Part shown: in pieces, positions 47,215 through 53,438 of the stretch
Position numbering within the stretch: position 1 is the first letter of the stretch
Layout: the number at the start of each line of letters is the position of its first letter
Assembly (NCBI RefSeq): GCF_900174485.1
Contig: NZ_LT837803.1
Span: forward strand, 620,001 to 684,000
DNA length: 64,000 bases
From: Sterolibacterium denitrificans
Lineage (GTDB): Bacteria > Pseudomonadota > Gammaproteobacteria > Burkholderiales > Rhodocyclaceae
Direction: 5' to 3'
Translations under genes and position numbers: made by a program
Notes under the pieces: generated by a model
Databases searched by the model: none
The model's input: the letters and a program-made list of their open reading frames with translations, nothing else
What the model was told of the DNA's origin: nothing

Positions 47215-47994
47215 ATGTCCCTGAATCTGCCCGCCACCTTCACCTACGAAAAGAAGGGCCGCATCGCCCTGATGACCATCAACCGTCCCGATGCCTACAA
47301 TGCCTTCACCCGCGAAATGCTGGTCGGCATGGACGCCGCCTTCGACGACTTCAACGCCGATCCCGATCTGTGGGTGGCCGTCATCACCGGCGCCGGCAAC
47401 AAGGCCTTCTGCACCGGCATGGACATCAAGGACGCGCTGCCGGCCATTGCCGCCGGCGACCAGATGGGTTACGACGATCCGGCCAAGCGCCCGTTCCAGA
47501 ACATCTTCAAGCCCATCATCGCGGCGGTGAACGGTTTCTGCATCGCCGGCGGTCTGGAATTCCTCCAGGGCATGGACATCCGCATCGCCTCCGAGCATGC
47601 CCAGTTCGGCCTCGGTGAAGTGAAGTGGGGCGTGATTCCCGCCGGCGGTTCGCACATCCGCCTGCCGCAGCAGATCCCTTGGGCGGTGGCGATGGAACTG
47701 CTGCTCACCGGCCAGAACATCGACGCCAAACGCGCCTACGACATCGGCCTGGTGAACAAGGTCGTCCCCGCCGACAAGGTGCTCGAAGAAGCCATGGCCT
47801 GGGCCGAGAAGATCTGCGAAAACGGCCCGCTGGCGGTGCGCACCGCCAAGGAAATCGCCGTGCGCGCGCTCAACAACGAGCCGAAGTTCGTGCTGGAGAA
47901 AAGCATCGCCCCGCGCGTCTTCAATTCCGAAGACGCCAAGGAAGGCCCGCGCGCCTTCGCCGAAAAGCGCAAGCCGAACTTCACCGGCCGCTGA
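47215..47994 (+). CDS. Enoyl-CoA hydratase/isomerase
   Basis: 259 residues. Both catalytic glutamates are in place: CIAGGLEFLQGMDIR and FGLGEVKWGVIPAGGSHIRLP; the oxyanion hole is formed by CTGMDIKDAL. Expected to hydrate a 2-enoyl-CoA ester, possibly providing the beta-hydroxyacyl-CoA that the adjacent retro-aldolase pair would cleave. Same operon: 27-base gap before, 33-base gap after. Confidence 0.93.
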   Translation: MSLNLPATFTYEKKGRIALMTINRPDAYNAFTREMLVGMDAAFDDFNADPDLWVAVITGAGNKAFCTGMDIKDALPAIAAGDQMGYDDPAKRPFQNIFKPIIAAVNGFCIAGGLEFLQGMDIRIASEHAQFGLGEVKWGVIPAGGSHIRLPQQIPWAVAMELLLTGQNIDAKRAYDIGLVNKVVPADKVLEEAMAWAEKICENGPLAVRTAKEIAVRALNNEPKFVLEKSIAPRVFNSEDAKEGPRAFAEKRKPNFTGR

Positions 47995-48027
47995 TTCTCG
48001 ATCAACCCACTTCTCGGAAAGAATCCC

Positions 48028-48705
48028 ATGAGCGAAAAACTCCCCGTCATTGCCATCCTCGGCGGCACCGGCGATCTCGGCACGGGCCTGGCGCGCCGCT
48101 GGGCGCAGGCCGGCTATCAAGTCATCATCGGTTCGCGCACCCAGGACAAGGCCGAAGCCGCCGCCGCCGATCTGCAGAAGATCATGGCGGAACGCGGCGT
48201 CAAGAACGTCAGCGTGCGCGCCGCCGACAACCTGGCCGCCGCCCAGGCCGCCGACATCGTGGCCATGACCGTGCCCTTCAGCCACCAGAAGAGTACGCTG
48301 GAAAGCGTCAAGGACGCCCTGCAGGGCAAGATCCTCATCGACGTCACCGTGCCGTTGGTACCGCCCAAGGTCGCCCGCGTGCAACTGCCGGCGGAAGGCT
48401 CGGCCGGCCAGATCGCCCAGGCGCTGCTGGGCGAGAACGTCAAGGTCGTCTCGGCCTTCCAGAACGTCGCCGCCCACCATCTGCAGGAAGGCAAGGGCCT
48501 GGATTGCGACGTGCTGGTCTGCGGCGACAGCAAGGACGCGCGCGCCGAAGTCATCAAGCTGGTCGAAGCCGCCGGCATGCGCGGCTTCCACGCCGGCAGC
48601 ATCGCCAACGCCGCCGCCGTCGAAGCCATGACCTCGGTGCTGATCTTCATCAACAAGCAGTACGACTGCCATGCCGGCATCCGGCTGACGGGCATAGAAG
48701 AGTAA
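48028..48705 (+). CDS. NADPH:coenzyme F420 oxidoreductase (Fno-like)
   Basis: 225 residues. Rossmann motif AILGGTGDLGTGLARRWA, NADPH-phosphate region IIGSRTQDKAEAAA, and VAMTVPFSHQKSTLE, ILIDVTVPLVPPK, VVSAFQNVAAHHLQ and SIANAAAVEAMTSVLIFIN are all features of the F420H2:NADP reductase family. Moves hydride between NADPH and F420, so it can supply F420H2 to LLM reductases or reoxidise it. Last gene of the CoA-ester operon. A weak 6-bp hairpin at 48714-48733 follows. Confidence 0.9.
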   Translation: MSEKLPVIAILGGTGDLGTGLARRWAQAGYQVIIGSRTQDKAEAAAADLQKIMAERGVKNVSVRAADNLAAAQAADIVAMTVPFSHQKSTLESVKDALQGKILIDVTVPLVPPKVARVQLPAEGSAGQIAQALLGENVKVVSAFQNVAAHHLQEGKGLDCDVLVCGDSKDARAEVIKLVEAAGMRGFHAGSIANAAAVEAMTSVLIFINKQYDCHAGIRLTGIEE

Positions 48706-48713
48706 GGCTCTCC

Positions 48714-48733
48714 GGCCGCGCATTACTGCGGCC
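48714..48733 (+). terminator. Weak hairpin after the F420 reductase gene
   Basis: GGCCGC/GCGGCC stem with an 8-base loop, starting 9 bases after the stop and followed by a C/T-rich stretch without a T run. A possible operon end signal only. Confidence 0.3.
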
Positions 48734-48931
48734 TCTCCTTTGTCCATGGTGCCAGCTTTACAGGATATAAATAGGCTGGGTCAGGTCTTCACCCCTGAGG
48801 TCGAAATGAGCCGGGCTTCGTCTGCGATGGGTGCTTCATCTTCACCCAGCACAGTCTGGAAAACGCGCTGCTGCCGGCGAGCTTTGCCCGTTTTTTGCCC
48901 GGACAGCCGGCGCCCGTAACCTGACGGGCTG

Positions 48932-49153
48932 CTATACCAGCCAATACGCCTCGACGATGTCCCCAGCCTCATCGAGCAGCCACCATTCGCCGCCCTCGTC
49001 GGTGTTGGCAAAGTAGAGCGTATAACCGGGGCGATAGTCGTGCGCAATGCTGGCGCGGATGGACTCCGGAATGCGCGCATCGTCGATAGCGAAGTCCAGT
49101 CCATACCAAGCGGGATCGCCGCAGCGAATAGGTTTTTTCCAGAACATGCTCAT
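48932..49153 (-). CDS. Possible small hypothetical protein
   Basis: 73 residues beginning MSMFWKKPIRCG and ending EGGEWWLLDEAGDIVEAYWLV. Codon use is plausible and the sequence has a folded-protein look (aromatic strands, acidic C terminus), but no domain is recognised and no clear ribosome site precedes it. The frame continues upstream to an ATG at 49192. It could be a remnant within an accessory gap. Confidence 0.4.
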   Translation of the reverse strand: MSMFWKKPIRCGDPAWYGLDFAIDDARIPESIRASIAHDYRPGYTLYFANTDEGGEWWLLDEAGDIVEAYWLV

Positions 49154-49243
49154 TGGCCGATGGTGGCACGGCCGCCACAATTTCACCAGCACGGACCAGC
49201 CGCTGCCCGGTGTAAAAACTTGCCAGTCACGGCTTGAAAAGCC

Positions 49244-49271
49244 TTGACTTGATACTATTAAATAGTATCAT
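49244..49271 (+). promoter_or_regulatory. hicAB promoter with overlapping operator-like palindrome
   Basis: TTGACT (49244-49249) and TATCAT (49266-49271) with a 16-base spacer make a good sigma-70 promoter. The palindrome GATACTATT-A-AATAGTATC (49251-49269) fills the spacer and overlaps the -10 element, the expected place for autorepression by the HicB RHH domain. A start of transcription about 7 bases after the -10 would fall at the hicA start, suggesting a leaderless or very short leader. Confidence 0.65.
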
Positions 49272-49272
49272 T

Positions 49273-49536
49273 ATGAACATGAAGCGCAAGCACGTCAAAA
49301 CGCTCGAACTGATCTTCCACCGACCAATATCAGCCAACGTCAAGCACACCGACGCGGTGGCTCTGTTGATTGGGCTGGGTGCTGAAATCGACACGAGTCG
49401 CGAAGGTTCTCGCATTGCTGTGACATTATTTGGCGAGGTGCGGGTATTCCACAAACCACATCCAACGCCGAATATGGATAAGGGTGCGGTTGCCGGTTTG
49501 CGCGACTGGCTTGAACAAAACGGAGTGACGCCATGA
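49273..49536 (+). CDS. hicA: HicA-type toxin (mRNA interferase)
   Basis: 87 residues. KRKHVKTLELIFHRP, the KHTDAVALLIGLGAEID helix, GSRIAVTLFGEVRVFHKPHP and MDKGAVAGLRDWLEQNGV match the HicA double-stranded RNA-binding fold; the conserved His lies in the FHKPHP part. Cleaves mRNA when free of antitoxin. ATG codons at 49273 and 49279 are both possible starts; the second fits a leaderless message. ATGA overlap with hicB. Confidence 0.88.
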   Translation: MNMKRKHVKTLELIFHRPISANVKHTDAVALLIGLGAEIDTSREGSRIAVTLFGEVRVFHKPHPTPNMDKGAVAGLRDWLEQNGVTP

Positions 49537-49874
49537 CAATGAACACGATGGAGCTGGACGGCTATACGGCAATCATTCGCTATAACCCGGAGACGGACGA
49601 GTTTCGCGGCGAGATTCAGGGATTGAACGGCGGTGCAGATTTTTATGGCCGCACGCCTGATGATTTGCGCCGCGAGTTTCGTGCCTCGTTGGATTTCTTT
49701 CTGGAGACTTGCGCCAAGCGCGGCATCACACCACGCAAACAGGCCAGCGGAAAATTCGTCGTGCGTCTGCCTGCCGACCTGCATGCCAAGGCCGCGACAG
49801 CCGCCAGTGCGGCGGGTATCAGCCTGAATGCGCTGGTCGAAAGAGCCGTGCGTCACGAGTTGCGCGCCGGCTGA
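49533..49874 (+). CDS. hicB: HicB-type antitoxin
   Basis: 113 residues. The N-terminal HicB fold (YTAIIRYNPETDEFRGEIQGLNGGADFYG) neutralises HicA; the C-terminal ribbon-helix-helix (GKFVVRLPADLHAKAATAASAAGISLNALVERAV) binds operator DNA. The hicA stop overlaps its start (ATGA). Confidence 0.92.
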   Translation: MTMNTMELDGYTAIIRYNPETDEFRGEIQGLNGGADFYGRTPDDLRREFRASLDFFLETCAKRGITPRKQASGKFVVRLPADLHAKAATAASAAGISLNALVERAVRHELRAG

Positions 49875-50016
49875 TTTCTGCCTGCCCACGGTGGTGTCCG
49901 GGTGTCACCGGTCTGAAATTCGGTACCCCGGAAATTCCGGCAGTGATTGAAATAGCACGTCGGCGGTGTGCCTTGTAAAATCCCACTTCTGATCAGCCGA
50001 CCGCAGCGCCCCTTCC

Positions 50017-52521
50017 ATGAACGACCTCGTTGCCAGTAAATTTTTGCTTCCCATTGCTGCCGCGCAGCCACTGGATCGCGCGCAGGCCCTGGCGCTGGCC
50101 GAGGTGACGGATACCGCTGCGCTGATGGCGCAGGCGGCTGTCCTGCGCGACCAAGGTTTCGGCGATGTCGTCACCTATTCGCGCAAGGTCTTTCTGCCGC
50201 TCACCAAGCTGTGCCGCGATGTTTGTCATTACTGCACGTTTGCCAGCACGCCGCGCGAAGTCGGCAATGCCTACATGTCGCTCGACGAGGTGCTGGAAGC
50301 CGCCCGCCAGGCCGCGGCGCTGGGCTGCAAGGAAGCGCTGCTGACGCTCGGCGAGCGTCCCGAGCTGCGCTATCAGGCGGCGCGCGATGCGTTGGCGCGG
50401 ATGGGCTTCGCGACGACGCTGGAATACGTCGCCCACGTCGCCGGCGAGATTTTCCGGCAGACGGGGCTGCTGCCGCATGTGAACCCCGGCTGCATGGATG
50501 CGGCGGAGCTCGCCATGCTGCGCAAGGTCTCGCCGTCGATGGGGCTGATGCTCGAATCGGCGTCCGCGCGCCTGTGCGAAAAAGGCATGCCGCACTACGG
50601 TTCGCCCGACAAGCAGCCCGCCCGCCGTCTCGAAACCCTGCGCCTGGCGGGCGAGGCGAAAGTGCCCTTCACCTCGGGCATCCTGATCGGCATCGGCGAG
50701 ACGCGCCGCGAGCGCATCGAGTCGCTGCTGGCGCTGCGCGAGCTGCACGAACGCTACGGCCACATCCAGGAAATCATCATCCAGAACTTCCGCGCCAAGC
50801 CCGACACGCTGATGGCCAGGGCGCCGGAACCCGATCTGGACGATCTGCTGTGGACCATCGCCGTGGCACGCCTGATCTTTGGCGCCGACATGAGCATCCA
50901 GGTGCCGCCCAACCTCAATCCCGGCGTGCTGGCCCAACTCGTGGCCGCCGGCATCAACGACTGGGGCGGGGTTTCGCCGCTCACGCCGGATTTCGTCAAT
51001 CCCGAAGCGCCCTGGCCGCACCTCGATCAATTGGCCAATGAAACGGCCGCCGCCGGCAAGTATCTGCAGGAACGTCTGACCATCTATCCGCAATACGCGC
51101 TGGACAACGCCCAGTGGGTGGATGCGGGACTGCGCACCGCCATTCTGCAGTCGATCGACGGCGAAGGCCTGCCGCGCACGGATGACTGGGTGGCCGGCCA
51201 GACGCAGCCCATCCCGGCGGAAGAGCGGCGCTGGCTGCAGGCGCCGGTGGACGAAAGCCGCATCGACGCCGACCTGCGCCGGATCGTCGCGCGCGCGGCC
51301 GCCGCCGAGGAACTCTCCGAAGCCGAGATCGTCCGCCTGTTCCGCGCCCGCGGCCCGGCGTTCGCCTACGTCTGCCAGGCCGCCGACCGCCTGCGCCGCC
51401 AGGTGAATGGCGATGCCGTCAGCTATGTGGTGACGCGCAACATCAATTACACCAACGTCTGCTATTTCAAATGCCAGTTCTGCGCCTTCTCCAAGGGCAA
51501 GCTGAGCGAAAACCTGCGCGGCCAGCCTTACGATCTGGAAGAAGCCGAAATCGCCCGCCGCTGCGCCGAAGCCTGGCAGCGCGGCGCGACGGAAGTCTGC
51601 CTGCAGGGCGGCATCCATCCCGACTACACCGGCCAGACCTATTTCGACATCCTCGACATCGTCCGCCGCGCCACGCCGCAGATGCACATCCACGCCTACT
51701 CGCCGCTGGAAGTCTGGCAGGGCGCGGCCACGCTGGAGATGCCCATCGAAGACTACCTGCGCGAGCTGAAGGCGCGCGGTCTGGGCACGCTGCCGGGCAC
51801 GGCCGCCGAAGTGCTCGACGACGAAGTGCGCGCCGTGCTCTGCCCCGACAAGATCAACACCCGCCAGTGGATGCAGGTGATCGAGACGGCGCACGTCGTC
51901 GGTCTGAAGACCACCGCCACCATCATGTTCGGCCATGTCGACCGCTACCGCCACTGGGCGCGCCATCTGCGCCGGGTGCGCGACATCCAGGTCGGCACCC
52001 AGGGCTTCACCGAATTCGTGCCGCTGCCTTTCGTGCCGATGGAAGCGCCGCTCTATCTCAAGGGCCGCGCGCGCAAGGGGCCGACCTTCCGCGAGGTCGT
52101 GCTGATGCACGCCGTCGCCCGCCTGGCGCTGCACGGCCAGATCGACAACATCCAGACCTCCTGGGTGAAGATGGGCGACGATGGCGTGGCGCTGGCGCTG
52201 AACGCCGGCTGCAACGACCTGGGCGGCACGCTGATGAACGAAACCATCACCCGTTCCGCCGGTGCCACCCACGGCGAAGGCAAGAGTCCGCAGGAACTCG
52301 AAGCGCTGATTCTCAGCCTCGGCCGCCAACCGCGCTGCCGCACCACCACCTATGATGCCGCGCCCGGCGAGCGCCAGCAGACCGCGCGCGAGGCGGCACC
52401 GCTGGAGCCGGTGGTAAACAACATGGAAATGCGCAACGGCATCGCCCGGCGGCGGCACAAGCTGGTGAGGTTCGCGGTGGAGGTGCCGGCCGGTACGGCT
52501 GACGATCAGCACTGCGCCTGA
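50017..52521 (+). CDS. fbiC: Fused CofG-CofH (FbiC), F0 synthase
   Basis: 834-residue protein with two radical-SAM domains. The N-terminal CofG half has C66-x3-C70-x2-C73 (CRDVCHYC) with FASTPREVGNAYMSLDEVLEAA; the C-terminal CofH half has C482-x3-C486-x2-C489 (CYFKCQFC) with FSKGKLSENLRGQPYDL. Together they condense 5-amino-6-ribitylaminouracil with tyrosine into 7,8-didemethyl-8-hydroxy-5-deazariboflavin (F0), the chromophore of coenzyme F420. The fusion is usual in actinobacteria, while many archaea have separate genes. It lies after hicAB and is followed by an SDR 14 bases downstream; no cofC, cofD or cofE is in the window. Confidence 0.95.
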   Translation: MNDLVASKFLLPIAAAQPLDRAQALALAEVTDTAALMAQAAVLRDQGFGDVVTYSRKVFLPLTKLCRDVCHYCTFASTPREVGNAYMSLDEVLEAARQAAALGCKEALLTLGERPELRYQAARDALARMGFATTLEYVAHVAGEIFRQTGLLPHVNPGCMDAAELAMLRKVSPSMGLMLESASARLCEKGMPHYGSPDKQPARRLETLRLAGEAKVPFTSGILIGIGETRRERIESLLALRELHERYGHIQEIIIQNFRAKPDTLMARAPEPDLDDLLWTIAVARLIFGADMSIQVPPNLNPGVLAQLVAAGINDWGGVSPLTPDFVNPEAPWPHLDQLANETAAAGKYLQERLTIYPQYALDNAQWVDAGLRTAILQSIDGEGLPRTDDWVAGQTQPIPAEERRWLQAPVDESRIDADLRRIVARAAAAEELSEAEIVRLFRARGPAFAYVCQAADRLRRQVNGDAVSYVVTRNINYTNVCYFKCQFCAFSKGKLSENLRGQPYDLEEAEIARRCAEAWQRGATEVCLQGGIHPDYTGQTYFDILDIVRRATPQMHIHAYSPLEVWQGAATLEMPIEDYLRELKARGLGTLPGTAAEVLDDEVRAVLCPDKINTRQWMQVIETAHVVGLKTTATIMFGHVDRYRHWARHLRRVRDIQVGTQGFTEFVPLPFVPMEAPLYLKGRARKGPTFREVVLMHAVARLALHGQIDNIQTSWVKMGDDGVALALNAGCNDLGGTLMNETITRSAGATHGEGKSPQELEALILSLGRQPRCRTTTYDAAPGERQQTAREAAPLEPVVNNMEMRNGIARRRHKLVRFAVEVPAGTADDQHCA

Positions 52522-52535
52522 CGAAGGAGTTGCAG

Positions 52536-53336
52536 ATGCCGTTGCAGACGCAGATACATTCACATTCACACCCACGCTCCGCGGATCCGGATCCTGGTGT
52601 CGCGCTCATCGTCGGCGGCAGCGGCGGCATGGGCGGTGTGATCTGCCGTTACTTCGCCGAACAGGGTTGCGACATCGCCCTGAGTTATCGCCGCAATCGC
52701 GCCCGCGCCGAGACCGTGGCGGCCGAAGTGCGGGCCCTGGGGCGGCAGGCCAGCATCCATGGCCTGGATCTGGCGGATGAAGCCAGCGTCGCCGCCGCCA
52801 TCGGGGAAATCACCGCCAACCGGCGCATCCACACCATCGTCGTCGCCAGCGGCTCCGACATCGATCAGCGCCGCATCGCCGATCTGACGCCGGCAATGTG
52901 GCGCAGCGTGATCGAGGCCGACAGCAACGGCTTCTTCAACCTCGTGCACCATACGCTGCCGCATTTGCGCGCGAACGGCGGCGGTTCCTATGTCCATCTG
53001 TCCACCTGCGGCATGCAGCGCTGGCCCGATGGCGATGCTCTGTCGGTCGCACCCAAGGCCTGCAACGATGCGCTGCTGCGCGGCATCGCCCGCGAAGAAG
53101 GGCGCAACAACATCCGCGCCAATTCGATTGCCGTCGGCGTGATCGAAAGCGGCATCTTCCTGCGTCTGAAGGAACGAGGCCATTTCGACGAACGCTGGCA
53201 CCGGGCGGTGCAGCGCAACCTGTGCATCAAGCGTTACGGCCAGCCTCGGGAAGTCGCCGAAGCCGCCTGGTATCTGGCCAAGGCCGGCTACGTCACCGGA
53301 CAGACGATCGCGGTGTCGGGAGGGTATGGCATTTGA
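52536..53336 (+). CDS. SDR-fold protein lacking the catalytic Tyr
   Basis: 266 residues. The cofactor motif VALIVGGSGGMGGVICRYFAEQG and the C-terminal YVTGQTIAVSGGYGI are SDR-like. At the active site the expected Tyr-x3-Lys is S170-V-A-P-K174, so the Tyr is replaced. A His-rich stretch (HSHSHP) starts the protein. GAAGGAG gives a good ribosome site for the ATG at 52536, and the gene directly follows fbiC. It may bind a nucleotide or F420-related ligand without normal SDR chemistry; unproven. A perfect 16-bp hairpin begins 3 bases after the stop. Confidence 0.87.
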   Translation: MPLQTQIHSHSHPRSADPDPGVALIVGGSGGMGGVICRYFAEQGCDIALSYRRNRARAETVAAEVRALGRQASIHGLDLADEASVAAAIGEITANRRIHTIVVASGSDIDQRRIADLTPAMWRSVIEADSNGFFNLVHHTLPHLRANGGGSYVHLSTCGMQRWPDGDALSVAPKACNDALLRGIAREEGRNNIRANSIAVGVIESGIFLRLKERGHFDERWHRAVQRNLCIKRYGQPREVAEAAWYLAKAGYVTGQTIAVSGGYGI

Positions 53337-53339
53337 GGG

Positions 53340-53377
53340 CCATTGCATTGCGAACGTGAATGTTCGCAATGCAATGG
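53340..53377. terminator. Perfect 16-bp inverted repeat after the SDR gene
   Basis: CCATTGCATTGCGAAC (53340-53355) and its exact reverse complement (53362-53377) with a 6-base loop, starting 3 bases after the SDR stop. There is no T run, so it is not a classic intrinsic terminator, yet it is well placed to end or stabilise the fbiC-SDR transcript. It lies 62 bases before the P-type ATPase start. Confidence 0.6.
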
Positions 53378-53438
53378 CGGATGCTGCGGCGCCTTGCGTG
53401 AAAGATAAAATTCCGGGGTGGTGCCACAATGGCAGGTC

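Larger units (their letters stand above)
48706..49272. other. Accessory gap with little coding sequence
   Basis: 567 bases between the F420 reductase and hicA. It holds a weak hairpin, a GGGTCAGGTCTTCACCCCTGA stretch near 48778-48798 of the kind often left beside mobile repeats, one small minus-strand frame (48932-49153) and the hicAB promoter. The rest shows no recognisable gene. Confidence 0.5.

Noticed and set aside
49993-52575. 860-codon minus-strand frame over fbiC
   Set aside because: Shadow of fbiC; the plus strand has two intact radical-SAM CxxxCxxC motifs.
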